From NCBI GenBank assembly GCA_014529385.2, contig CM043961.1, positions 10,962,478 to 11,026,477 on the forward strand: a DNA stretch of 64,000 nt, in the 5' to 3' direction. Source of the DNA: Adiantum capillus-veneris. Taxonomy: Eukaryota; Streptophyta; Polypodiopsida; Polypodiales; Pteridaceae. Position numbers and translations under genes: made by a program. Shown one piece after another: positions 22,708-35,075 of this stretch; the first letter of the stretch is position 1, and each line of letters starts with the position of its first letter. The notes under the pieces were generated by a model. It ran no database searches and was not told the DNA's origin. It saw only the letters and a program-made list of their open reading frames with translations.

Positions 22708-24378
22708 TGTCATAAAAACTAATATCTAACCAACCCAAATGATTTTCTCATATTAAACTGATCACTTAATGTGGGAGGATAAACGGGAACAAGGGTTAAG
22801 ATATAGACATGTGCTTATAGATCTATCTCAACACAGGGCCAATGGTAAAGGAGCCCAAATGAGAGATGGTCTATCAAAGAGCAAGGCTAACTAATGGAGC
22901 ATAAGACCTTAGGGTTAGCTTCATTGAAGACCTCCAATAAAGTGTGTAAAAGTCCTTTGACCTTAGGTAAGCTAGGGCTGAGCTTGACGCGCGGGAACCC
23001 GACCCAGCTTGAGGTGTTTGTCCTGCTTGTCATGCCTGATGACTAAGGTGCTTGAGGTGCTTGAGATACTTGAGGTGCTTAATGATTGATATGCTTGAGG
23101 TGCTTGACATGCTTGAGATGCTAGGGTTGCACTTGACGTGAGAACCCAGGCCAAGCTTAAAGTGCTTAAGGGCCAAGCTTGTGGTGGTAACTGTGCCTAT
23201 GCATGAGGGGTTGAGGTGTCAAAAAGTGAAAGATTCAATCCCTACAAGGAGGGGGCGAGCCCTACATGAGGGGGGATGAGAGAGAACACCCACACACTCA
23301 CACAAGGCATGCATGGTACAAAGAAACCAAAAGAGACACTTGTCAAGTTCCTCCCTCATTGTGTGCCTGAAGCCTATTGGTTGGCCACCCAAGGGGTCCA
23401 ATGATAATTTAGGGGATTTAATTAATTGATTTTGCATTTATCAAGTCCTCTCTCTCAAAGGGGAAAGGAAGACACTTGTCACAAGGCTACCCTTGCTGCT
23501 TGTAATGCCTCCTGCTTATGATTGGCTATAGGCCTGGAGGGGTCCAATGAGCTTCAAGCATGAGCTACAAGGGGGGGTCGACCCAAGCAAGCTAGGGGGT
23601 TTCTTAGGGGGTATACTCACCCACACACACTCACAAACACTCTCATTGTGTGCTATGCAAGGTGCAAGAGCTCCATCTCCTTCTCCAAGCTCCTTGAGAA
23701 GTTGAGAGCCTACACCAACACTCTTGGCTATGGAATGCAAATCCAACCAAGATCTATGCTTCAATGCTTAAGCTTTCCATCTTCTCCATCTTCATTACTA
23801 TGCTATTATGTATGCTAAGCAAGAAGAGTGATGATAAGTGAGGAATTATTTCTTTCTCCTATGGAATACTTCTTCTTCCTCTTCCCTACCCTCATTCCCT
23901 ACTAGCTCTCTCCACCTTCGAGGTGTTTGAGGTCTTGGGACTGAGGCTTGGGATAGTTAATTCTTTCCACAAAGTGCATGTTATGCTTATTGCAAGAAGG
24001 CTAAAGGTTTATTGCAAGTAGATTAGTTACTTAATGCAAGTAGATTAATTGTATTGCAAGGAAGATTAATTGTTGCTTTAGGCACAAGTTGATGCATAAA
24101 AGTATACATCCTCATGCACTTAAATGATTTAGGGAACACAAAGACTAATGATGTTCACGAGTTCTTGATTGTTTTCAAGCTAAGATTGATTGTTGATATT
24201 ATGCAAAAGCTTGGTGTATGAAGCTTCCATCTCCATACTGCCAAGAGGTCTCAAGGAACACAAAGATTGTATTGTACCAAGTCTCTCTTAATGAGAGAAT
24301 CTATAATACAAATTCCTTTTCAGGGGGGACCGGCTCCACGTAAATCCGGTCCTCAACTGTTGTCATATTCTCTAAAAT

Positions 24379-24442
<64 letters not shown>

Positions 24443-24585
24443 AAGGTATTGCTCATGCCTAGTTAATTAAGTGTTATGATTAAGTTGCTACTACCAATTA
24501 AGTTCACCATCTATGCTCTCAAAGTTGCTCACTTTAATTCTCTTAATTCTGCTATTCTCTAAGTTCATAGGCCATTTCCATTACA
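22708..24585 (+). repeat. 5' LTR (1,878 bp)
   Basis: Starts TGTCATAAAAACTAATATC and ends CCATTTCCATTACA, one base before the primer site. It holds a degenerate TGCTTGAGG-type minisatellite at about 23010-23125 and a 58-bp CT run at 24382-24439. Confidence 0.9.
24382..24439 (+). repeat. CT microsatellite in 5' LTR
   Basis: Uninterrupted CT run; the same site in the 3' LTR carries only about 43 bp (30210-30252). Confidence 0.95.
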
Positions 24586-24586
24586 T

Positions 24587-24598
24587 TGGTATCAGAGC
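24587..24598 (+). other. Primer binding site
   Basis: TGGTATCAGAGC, complementary to the 3' end of plant initiator-Met tRNA, one base after the LTR end. Confidence 0.9.
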
Positions 24599-24998
24599 AT
24601 TTGGTTTCTCTTTTCTTGCTTAAGAAGAGAGGTCCTTAAGTAGCCTATAAATGGTTGATGTTGTTAATTATATTAGGGTAAGTGGAACTGGGATCTATTA
24701 TCGGTTTTGTTGAGCCCACTATGTGGGATATGGTGCACACCTCGGGAGCTTTGGACTTAATAATGGAGTCTTTTTAGACTTGCCTACGGCTTTACCCTTA
24801 TTGAGCCATAAGAAGTCCGAAAGGAGCTAACCCTCGGTAACTCTGCTATGTTAGACCTACTCCCCTACTCTCTATAATTAACCACTTTGAGCCATGGTTG
24901 TAGATACTTAAGACCGATTTTCAAAGGCTAAGAGGAGTGGCAACTAAGGTTTTGAATTGCCAAATCATACACTAAGTACATACATAAATTTTGTTAAC

Positions 24999-26441
24999 AT
25001 GGCTGACAATAATCAAGAGAGTAGAACGAGTATTGATAACTTTGATTTTGCACATGAAGGTGCTAATGATGATGTTCCCATGTTTATCAAGTGTCTTGTT
25101 TCTAAGCTGCAACAAGCTATGGGAAACCCAGCCCTACAAGGTGAAGTTTTCCAACAACTTCATAGTTATGGGATTCTCCAAACTCCCCTAAAAGAGAGAG
25201 CACCTGAGAAGTCTCTTCAAGAGATTTCCAAGAGAGGGCTCTCTACGGTGAGAGAAGAGGAGAACCCATATGAAGTGCTTAAACAATTACTAGTGGGCTT
25301 ACCTCCATCCAAGAAGAAAGGTGAAGTCTCTACTATAGAGCCTTCCCCAAGAGAAGGAGAAAGAAGTGAGTCTCCCAATACTTCTGAAGATGTGGCTCCA
25401 AGAAGACGGCAGCCTCAAGGATCTCCAACTTCCCCCAAGAGAGAAACATTGCCAGAAAGTCCTCCTCCTCATTATCACAAAAAGGAAGAGAGGTACCAAA
25501 AGAAGGAAAAGGAGAGAAAGAGGTCACCCTCTTCTCCATCTTCATCACCTTCCTCATATTCCAATGAAGGTAGCGGCTCTTCTCTCAAAGAGCCCAAAAG
25601 GAAAGGCCATCGCAAGTCCTATGCGGTATGGAGAAGGTCCAAGAAGCTGAAGAAGTTCAAGGAGGGAGGAAAGGACACCACTTTTCTTACCTATGATGTC
25701 ACCTTTGGTGCTACGGACAAGATCTTGGCCTTCATCTAACAGTTTGATGTGGCCTTTGGTGATGAGGACTTTATGGAGTCCTATAAACTGCGTCAAGTAT
25801 CGATGCATTTTCAGAGCTCCGCTCGTCAATGGTGGGCTAGCCTACGAGCCCAAAGGAAAGCTCCAAGGACATGGAAGGCTTTAAGAGCCTCCATCATGAA
25901 ACAATTTCTGGCAAGCCACACTAAATACAATGTCCTCACAGAATGGCAAACCTTGAAACTCTCTCCCTACGAGTCTATCCAGAAGTATGTAGATAAGTTT
26001 TGGGAGTTACTTCTCAAAGCCACTGTCTACAAAAAGATAGGCTTTGAGGAGAAAAAGCAACAATTTTGTGCGGGTCTTTTTGACGAGATGGCCGAGTATA
26101 TCAACTCACAAAGGCCTAATACCATATCGGCGGTCATACACCATACTATGGTCGCCTCTCAAATCAATTTCCAACAAGGGGTTAAGAGAAACTCTAAGCC
26201 CATGGAAGTGAAGGATCAAAATGAGCCTAGAGGAAGGAATAATGCTCAAACTTCCTCCAAAGGCAACTTTAGCAACACCGATAACAAAGCTAAGGAGAAA
26301 GGAGTCTACAAAGGTAAGAATAGACTCTCTCCAACAGAGCTAGAGTGTTATCATAAGGATAAAAAATGCTACAAGTGTGGACAACAAGGGCATGTCTATC
26401 GTGCTTGTCCCCAAAGAAATGCATGCAACAAGCCGCCTTGA
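24999..26441 (+). pseudogene. Ty3 gag with one premature stop
   Basis: Starts at ATG 24999 (MADNNQESRTS), the start shared with the opposite-strand relative. The frame is open except for a TAA at 25737 in place of a Gln codon. Regions in order: an acidic N-terminus, a long Pro/Ser/Lys/Arg-rich low-complexity stretch (about residues 100-225), the retrotransposon gag core (FQSSARQWWASL and LSPYESIQKYVDKFW), and a CCHC zinc knuckle CYKCGQQGHVYRAC near the C-terminus. Gag would form the particle and bind RNA. Confidence 0.85.
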
Positions 26442-26952
26442 GTTTCTATGTTGGAAGCTCCAAAAGAGGATGCTCATAGCAAAAGGCTTTTGTTTTTCCT
26501 AAGTTAGGAGATATGTACATACATGTTTATGAGTCGGGTAGCATCCTATACCATGTAAATATGCATGCTTTTCGTAAGTTAATGAAAATCTATATATTCA
26601 TATACATGATTTTTGTTGAAAAGTTTGTAAATGAATTCAATGTTTCAACCAATAACAATAAAAAAAAAGAGACGGGAATCAAGAGGAATTAGAATTTTCT
26701 ACATTCCTAAATGGATTCCAAAATGTTTTTATTGATGATACCCCCGTGAGCTATCTCCACAACGAGGGGACAATGACCATGCAATGGAGCTTTTACCACA
26801 AAGCTCACTGCCTAATAAGCCTCCTTATTGAGCTTTATAAGCTCCACAAGAGGAGTTCAAAAGGCAATAGCATGAACTGGTAAGTTTCGAGAGAGATTAG
26901 GCTTTCCTCTAACCAAAAGAAAAGTGGATTTTTTTTAAGAGATTCAATAATT

Positions 26953-28688
26953 AGGTCACATTATCTCTAAAGGTGGTATTTGTATGGAACCACAAAAGGT
27001 AGAGGTAATAAAAAGATGGCCTAATCCAAGGAATCTACATGAGTTGCAAAGCTCTAAATGTATGAGTGCATACTAGAGATGATTCATAGGAAAAATTCAT
27101 GCTTATAGCAGGTCCAATACATGACTTAACAAAAAAAGAATGTTAAGTGTACATGGACTACAAAGAGAGAAAAATACTTTTGAAAAGTTCAAAGAGAAAC
27201 TTATCTCTCAACTTATGCTTACACTACGGGATATCTCAAAGTTATTTGTGGTCCAATGTAATGCCTGGATGCATGCCTTCAAGCAAAAATTTTCTTCAAG
27301 AAGGGAATACCATAGAATACAAGATTCAAAGACTCAAATCCAATGAGCGAATGTTGGACATATACAAAAGGAACTACTAGCTGTTTTACATGCTGTTGAC
27401 ACATGGAAGTACTTTTTGCGGACTCCATCCATGATACAAACCAAGCTCTTCAACAATCAAATGAGGTGGGCAAATTTCTTTTTGTAATTTAAATTTTACA
27501 TTGCTCACATTGCTAGCAAGCACAAACATGTAGCCGATGCACTTTCCCGATGGCCAAGGGTAGATAGGGTATCAATAGCAACTTACAATGAACTATGTTT
27601 TATGATAGTTAAATATGCTTCTAACCCAGGCTTTAGGGATATAATAATAGCCTTTACAAATGGAAGAAAAAGAACCACTCACGTTAGAGGATGGTTATCT
27701 TCCATACCTCAATAGGCTATATCTTCCTCACTTCCCATGCTCCTCCCATATGCGGGGCAATCAGGAATTCGACTTTATTCTTTTAGGAATAAAATCATAC
27801 TTGTATTGGCTTACCAAGAAACAAGAACATACAAGAGTATGTTTCAAAATGTATGGTATACCAAAAGATGAAGTATGATAGAAGGACCATGGCTTGCCAA
27901 CATCTAATTGTGTCGGCGGATAAAAATCCTACCATGACCACTAATTTCTGATAGAGTCTCTATCAGAACTAGAGTAACCCTCTTATGCTGGCCTACTATT
28001 CCAACGGATGGCCAAAAGGAAAATTAGAAAACTAATGATCCTTGATCTATTAAAAGCTTGTGATTCGAGGTACATCAATGCTCAAAATGGGAGAAGTACT
28101 TACCCTAACAACAGTATGTCTCTAATAACATGAAAATACTTCTAAGGGGAAAGTACCTTTCGAGGCTAAAGACGGAAGATCCAAACGTCCCTTGTAGCTT
28201 AAGGTACCTGGGAAGACCTTCATTGAAAAGGAGTATAGCCGAGATCAAAACGAATCTTTTTAGAAGATTAAATAGGCTATATCCATCTATTAGCTAGACA
28301 AAAGAGGCTCCTGCCATTAGGTATAAAAGAGCCTTATCCTTTAAAGAGAAAGAAATCTTTCTTTGGGTCTTACTAAACAATTAAAGTTGCCTAACTATTG
28401 GCTCATATATATCATTTTTCATGAGAGCCTATTCGAGCCTTATTAAGAAGAGCCACCAATAGAGGCTATAAATGTAGACCCATTAGAGATCGAGGATGAA
28501 GCAAACGAGCTCCAACCCAAGTTCATCCTTCGACAAGAACACAAGGTATTAAGAAATGGTAAGATTGCTGACAGTATCTTATTTAAGTTAAGAATTATCC
28601 TTTCAAAGATGCTAAATGCATGCAAAGAACATAGCTTAAGGATAATATGAACCTTGTTAATGATGCTTACAATGACACAAAAGAGTAA
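26953..28688 (+). pseudogene. Decayed Ty3 pol remnants
   Basis: Fragments of the C-terminal reverse transcriptase (GHIISKGGICMEPQKVEVIK, about 26953-27012), RNase H, integrase zinc region and a chromodomain-like tail (about 28452-28688, for example EDEANELQPKFILRQEH) are recognisable by comparison with the opposite-strand relative. They are split by many stops and frameshifts. Protease and the first half of reverse transcriptase are missing between 26.45 and 26.95 kb. Confidence 0.75.
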
Positions 28689-29052
28689 GCAAATGTAAAA
28701 GAAATGCATTTTAAATTATCCATGTTTTTGTCTTATAAGACTCTCTTTTTATGTTTTGTGCACAAATTTTAAGAAGTATGCATACTTAGGATCATGTTTG
28801 TGGTGACTACGTCTCCCAAACACCAAGTAGAACTTGTCACTCTACTTTGGAAGTATGATATGGACTAAAAAGAGCAGACATGCTTGCGGCAGACAATGTC
28901 TCTCAAGCACCAAGTGGATTAGTCATCCACTCTGGCATGATGTCGTACGGTAAAAATGGATCCTCTACCTGCTAAGACCAATGGACTAATGGTGAGACTT
29001 TACCATATCTACCTCATAGTCGAGGATGACTATGATTTCAAGAGAGAGGTAA

Positions 29053-30207
29053 TGTCATAAAAACTAATATCTAACCAACCCAAATGATTTTCTCATATTA
29101 AACTGATCACTTAATGTGGGAGAATAAACGGGAACAAGGGTTAAGATATAGACATGTGCTTATATATCTATCTCAACACGGGACCAATGGTAAAGGAGCC
29201 CAAATGAGAGATGGTCTATCAAAGAGCAAGGCTAACCAATGGAGCATAAGACCTTAGGGTTAGCTTCACTCTCAAACGGGAAATGGGGACACTTGTCTCA
29301 AGGCTACCCTTGCTGCTTGTAATGCCTCCTGCTTATGATTGGCTATAGGCCTGGAGGGGTCCAATGAGCTTCAAGCATGAGCTACAAGGGGGGGTCGACC
29401 CAAGCAAGCTAGGGGGTTGCTTAGGGGGTATACTCACCCACACACACTCACAAACACTCTCATTGTGTGCTATGCAAGGTGCAAGAGCTCCATCTCGTTC
29501 TCCAAGCTCCTTGAGAAGTTGAGAGCCTACACCAACACTCTTGGCTATGGAATGCAAATCCAACCAAGAGCTATGCTTCAATGCTTAAGCTTTCCATCTT
29601 CTCCATCTTCATTACTATGCTATTATGTATTCTAAGCAAGAAGAGTGATGATAAGTGAGGAATTATTTCTTTCTCCTATGGAATACTTCTTCTTCCTCTT
29701 CCCTACCCTCATTCCCTGCTAGCTCTCTCCACCTTCGAAGGTGTTTGAGGTCTTGGGACTGAGGCTTGGGATAGTTAATTCGTTCCACAAAGTGCATGTT
29801 ATGCTTATTGCAAGAAGGCTAAAGGTTTATTGCAAGTAGATTAGTTACTTAATGCAAGTAGATTAATTGTATTGCAAGGAAGATTAATTGTTTGCTTTAG
29901 GCACAAGTTGATGCATAAAAGTATATATCCTCATGCACTTAAATGATTTAGGGAACACAAAGACTAATGATGTTCACGAGTTCTTGATTGTTTTCAAGCT
30001 AAGATTGATTGTTGATATTATGCAAAGCTTGGTGTATGAAGCTTCCATCTCCATACTGCCAAAGAGGTCTCAAGGAACACAAAGATTGTATTGTACCAAG
30101 TCTCTCTTAATGAGAGAATCTATAATACAAATGCCTTTTAGACGGGGGACCGGCTCCACATAAATCCGGTCCTCAATTGTTATCATATTCTCTAAAATCT
30201 CTCTCAA

Positions 30208-30254
<47 letters not shown>

Positions 30255-30399
30255 CAAAGGTATTGCTCATGCCTAATTAATTAAGTGTTATGATTAAGTT
30301 GCTACTACCAATTAAGTTCACCATCTATGCTCTCAAAGTTGCTCACTTTAATTCTCTTAATTCTGCTATTCTCTAAGTTCATAGGCCATTTCCATTACA
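29053..30399 (+). repeat. 3' LTR (1,347 bp, internally deleted)
   Basis: Preceded by the polypurine AAGAGAGAGG. Colinear with the 5' LTR except that about 530 bp (5' LTR positions 22925-23452) are missing. Part of that block has counterparts in the opposite-strand family, which points to a deletion here rather than an insertion there. Ends in CCATTACA at 30399. Confidence 0.9.
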
Positions 30400-30687
30400 T
30401 CATGATACATTAACCAACCAAAAACACACACAATGGGGCAACCATCATCACTTCCATTCAATATGTGCTACAAAATACTAGAGTCGATTACATCTGCTGT
30501 ATCTTAAATCTAGATACTAGAAAAGTTAGTCGACAACCACTTTTTAATATATCCTTCCCTTGGTGGTCTGACAAAATACTAGAGTCAATTACACGTGTTG
30601 TATCTAAGAACTAGATACTAGATGTGGGTGGGTTGCCAAGCCTTACACTTGTCTTAGTGTAGACCTAGCGAGAACCACAAACATAAC

Positions 30688-33600
30688 TGTAACATTAAAT
30701 GGCCTAAATACTTGTGTGTAGCGGAAATTAGCATGCACATAGTAGGCATTTCATTAGAATAGATTCCTAATGAGAATTACAAGAGTGCTTGGGTGGAGAG
30801 AGCAACAAAAAGCATAACACCTAGTCAGATAGCATGAACAATACCTTCAAAAGAGAGAGAAATTAAGTTATTGACAACAGTTGAGGACCGGATTTACATG
30901 GAGCCAGTCCCCCCTCCAAAAGGCTTTGTATTATGGTTTCTCCCATCAAGAGAGACATTGTACAATACAATTCTTTGTGTTCCTTCAAGACTAGCTGTAA
31001 CATTTAATGGCCAATAACTTGTGTGTAGCGGAAATGAGCATGAACATAGTGGGCATTTCATTAGAATAGATTCCTAATGAGAATTACAAGAGTGCTTGGG
31101 TGGAGAGAGCAACAAAAAGCATAACACCTAGTTAGATAGCATCGACAATACTTTCAAAAGAGAGAGAAATTAAGCTAATGACAACAGTTGAGGACCGGAT
31201 TTGCTTGGAGCCAATCCCCCCTCCAAAAGGCTTTGTATTATGGTTTCTCCCATCAAGAGAGACATTGTACAATACAATTCTTTGTGTTCCTTCAAGACTA
31301 GCTAGTGCAATGAAGATGAAAGCTTCATGCACTAAGCAAAACACTTAGCAAACACAACTTGAATTATCCCCGTTCTCAGACCCAAGACCTCACACACCTT
31401 TGAAGATGGTGAGAGCTAGCAGGGTATGAGAGTAGATTGAGAGGAAGAAGGAGTATCTTACGAGAAAGATGTACATCTCCTCACATAATCACTCATATTA
31501 GCATAGCTTAGCTTAGTAATTAGCTTGGTAGAGGAGATGAGCATGCATTGAAGCTTGGCTCTTGGTTGGATTTGCATCCTCTTGTTGATGTAGGCTTCTA
31601 TCTCACAAGCTTGGAGTAGGTGATGAGCTCTCCATTAAAGCTTGGGAAGAGATAGTCTTCTCTTTCTTCACACATGAGATTGTGTGAGTGTGTGTGTGTG
31701 TGTGTGATAATGCCTTGCAAAAATCATCCCCCTCTCTCTCTTGGGCGAGCCCTCTTGCTATTTGCTCTTGCTGAGCCCTCATTGGCTCTCCCCAAGTCAA
31801 GCCAATCACAATTAAGCAGCATAAGTGATAGCCTTTTGACATGTGCCCCCTTTCCCCTTTTGTGAGAGATTTAGGTAATTAAATAATTAAACTAAACTCT
31901 CATTGGACCCCTTTGCCTCCTGGCCAATAGGAACCAGGCAAGCCATTGGGCTCCTGAATGCTCATTAGACCCCTTGGGAGACTACCCAATAGTCTTCTAC
32001 GAGACTTAATTCTCATTGGTTTCTTTTATTAAATGTTTTTAAATTAATTAAACTAGATTTAATCTAGCTTAATTCTCATTGGTCCACTTCAAGGGTCATC
32101 CAATAGAAACTGGGCACACCTTGTGGGCATCTGGCCTAGGGAGCTGACATGTTTCCCTCATTCCCTTTGTGTAAAGGGGGCATGTGTGTGTGTGTGTGTG
32201 GCTTTCTCTCTCATCCCCTAGAAGAAGGGCTCACCCCCTCCCATGTAGGGATATGTGTTGACTTTGGAGAGCACACAAAGCATCCAATTCCCCCTAAGCT
32301 TTAACCGTTTGGACACAACCTTTGAATTTTGGAACCTTAGCATTTTGGAAGTCTTAATGGGCTGAACCTTAGGGTCTTTTTAGCCCATTGTTGCACATGG
32401 CTCTTTTGCAGATGGCCCCCCCTTTGGATCCCTATTTTCCCTCCTTTGGATCCCTACTGTGGCCGGTCTGCTAGCTTAACCAATATTCTAGCCTTTTCTC
32501 CCCTGGCACTTCCCCACATTAAATGATTAGTTTAATATGAGAAAATCATTTAGGAGAATTAGATATTGATTATTATGACACTAGCTAGTGCAATGAAGGT
32601 GAAAGCTTCATGCACCAAGCAAAACACAACATCAATTATCTCCGGTCTCATACCCAAGACCTCACACACCTTCGAAGATGGTGAGAGCTAGCGGGGTATG
32701 AGAGTAGATTGAGAGGAAGAAGGAGTAGTCTTACGAGAAAGATGTACATCTCCTCACATAATCACTCATATTAGCATAGCTTAGCTTAGTAATTAGCATG
32801 GTAGAGGAGATGAGTATGCATTCAAGCTTGGCTCTTGGTGGCTCTTGGTTGGATTTGCATCACAAAGCCAAGAGTTGTTGGTGTAGGCCTCCCTTCTCAC
32901 AAGCTTGGAGTAGGTGATAAGCTTTCCATTAAAGCTTGAGAAGGAGAGAGAGTCTTCTTTACTTCACACATGAGATTGTGTGAGTGTGTGTGTGATAATG
33001 CCTTGCAAAAATCATCCCCCTCTCTCTCTTGGTCGACCCCTCTTGCTATTTGCTCATGCTCCACTCTCATTGGACCTCCCTAGGGCTAGCCAATGATAAT
33101 TAAATAGTATAAGTGATAGCCTTCTGACATGTGTCCCCCTTTCCCCTTTTGTGAGAGCTTGATGTAATTAATAAATGCAACTAAACTCTCATTGGACCCC
33201 TTTGCGTCCTGGCCAATAGGAATCAGGCAAGCCATTGTGTTGCTGAATGCTCATTGGACCCCTTGGGAGACTGTCCAATAGTCTTCTAGAGAGCTTAATT
33301 CTCATTGGCTCTTTTATTAAGTGTTTTTAAATTAATTAAACTAGATTTACTCTAGCCTAATTCTCATTGGTCCACCTCCAAGGCCATCCAATAGGAATTG
33401 GGTACACCTTGTGGGCATCTGGGCTAGGGAGCTGACATGTGTCCCTCATTCCCTTTGTGTAAAGGGAGCTTGTGTGTGTGTGTGTGTGTGTGTGACTTTC
33501 TCTCTCATCCCCTACAAGCAAGGCTCACGCCCTCTTATGTAGGGATTTGCAAAGACTTTTGGGACACACACAAAGCATCCAATTCCCCCCATGGTTGACC

Positions 33601-33872
33601 TTTGGACACAACCTTTGAATTTGGAACCTTAGCATTTTGGAAGTCTTAATGGACTGAACCTTAGGGTCTTTTTAGCCCATTGTTGCACATGGCTCTTTTG
33701 CAGATGGACCCCCCTTTGGATCCCTATTTTCCCTCCTTTGGATCCCTACCGTGGCCGGTCTGCTAGCTTAACCAATATTCTAGCTTTTTCTCCCCTGGCA
33801 CTTCCCCATATTAAATGATCAGTTTAACATGAGAAAATCATTTAGGAGAATTAGATATTGATTATTATGACA
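30688..33872 (-). repeat. 3' LTR of the minus element, split in two
   Basis: Outer LTR parts 30688-30995 and 32581-33872 together give about 1.6 kb. They are colinear with a complete LTR once the inserted solo LTR and one 5-bp duplication are removed. In minus orientation the LTR starts TGTCATAATAATC and ends TTTAATGTTACA. TG microsatellites of different length lie at 33472-33495 and in the inserted copy. Confidence 0.9.
30996..32580 (-). mobile_element. Solo LTR inserted inside an LTR of the same family
   Basis: A complete 1,585-bp LTR beginning TGTAACATTTAATGG (plus strand) and ending ATTATTATGACA, flanked by the perfect duplication CTAGC (30991-30995 and 32581-32585). No internal sequence remains, so an element inserted here and then collapsed by LTR-LTR recombination. 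Confidence 0.93.
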
Positions 33873-34226
33873 TTACCTCTCTCTTGAAATGATAGTCGTC
33901 CTCGACTATGGTGTAGAGAAGATAAAGCATATTCATGAGTCCTTTTCTTAGCGGGTAGAGGATCCCTATGTTACCCTACGACATCATTCCACAATGGATG
34001 ACTAGTCCATTTGGTGATTGAGAGCCTGAGGCTGCCGCAAGCATGTCTGCACATTAGTCCTATCAATCTTCCATAGTAGAGTGACAAGCTCTACTTGGTG
34101 TTTGGGAGACGTCGTCTCTGCAAACTTGATCTAAGCATGCATACTACTTCAGTTTGTGCACAATAAAGAAAAAGAGAGTCATATAAGACAAAAACTTTGT
34201 TCATTTTTAACATTCTGTACATTTGC

Positions 34227-34637
34227 TTACTCTTGGGAAGCATTGTAAGCATTGACAAGGTTTAGGTTATCCTTTAATTGTATGCCTTGCATCCATCTAG
34301 CATCTTCAAAAGGATAATTCTTAAACTTAATAAGATATTGTCGGATAGTCTTACTGCCTCTTAGTACCTTGTCTTCATGTCGGAGAATGGACTCGGGCTG
34401 CAGCACCTCTTCTTGGTCCTCGATCTCCGGTGGGTCTTCACTAGCTGGTTCTTGAGGTGGCTCTCCTTTGTAAGGCTTTAATAGGCTCACATGGAAAGCA
34501 TTGTGTAGGAGCCAATGATTGGGCAACTTGAGTTGATAGGCCATCTCATTGATCGGCCTAAGAATCTGGAAGGGACCATAGTACCTTTTTGCTAACTTAG
34601 CATAGTACTTTTCGTGTCCCGTAGGATTCTTGCCCAT
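34227..34637 (-). pseudogene. Integrase C-terminus with chromodomain
   Basis: Open for 136 codons. It contains the GPFQILRPINEMAYQLKLP motif of Ty3 integrase C-termini and, after an acidic linker, a chromodomain-like block (PESILRHEDKVLRG ... YLIKFKNYPFEDARW). It continues upstream, past a stop near 34860, into the catalytic integrase. Confidence 0.85.
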
Positions 34638-35075
34638 CGTGTGCTTTAATCGAGCCTTGGGAAATTTTAATAAGACCCAATCATTTTCTTTAAAGGCTTG
34701 GGCTCTTTTGTGCTTGTCAGCAGCAGCCTTTTGCCTTTGTTGTGAGATAGAGATAGAATCCTTAATCTTTTGAAAATATTCTTGTAGGTCTCGACTATAC
34801 TCATCTGCAGCGAAGATCTTCCCATATACCTTAAGTAGCAGGGGACTTTTTTATCTTCCCTCAATTACCTCGAAAGGTGCTCTTCCTGTGGAAGTATGTA
34901 CAGTGTTATTGTAAGCATACTCCACTAAGGGTAAGTACTTCTCCCATAAGGATCTTTGATCTACCTCCGTTACATAGGCTTTTAGTACATCGAGAATTGT
35001 TAGGTTAGCTATTTCACTTTGGCCATCCGTTTGTGGATGATAGGCTGAAGAGAAGTTTAGTCTTGTCCCTAAATT

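Larger units (their letters stand above)
22708..30399 (+). mobile_element. Ty3 chromovirus-type retrotransposon, both LTRs
   Basis: A complete insertion of 7.7 kb flanked by the perfect 5-bp duplication TCATG (22703-22707 and 30400-30404). Order: 5' LTR, initiator-Met primer site, gag, decayed pol, polypurine tract, 3' LTR. It is a close relative, in opposite orientation, of the element at 30.7-40.7 kb. Pol is shortened and full of stops, so the copy is not autonomous. Confidence 0.92.
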
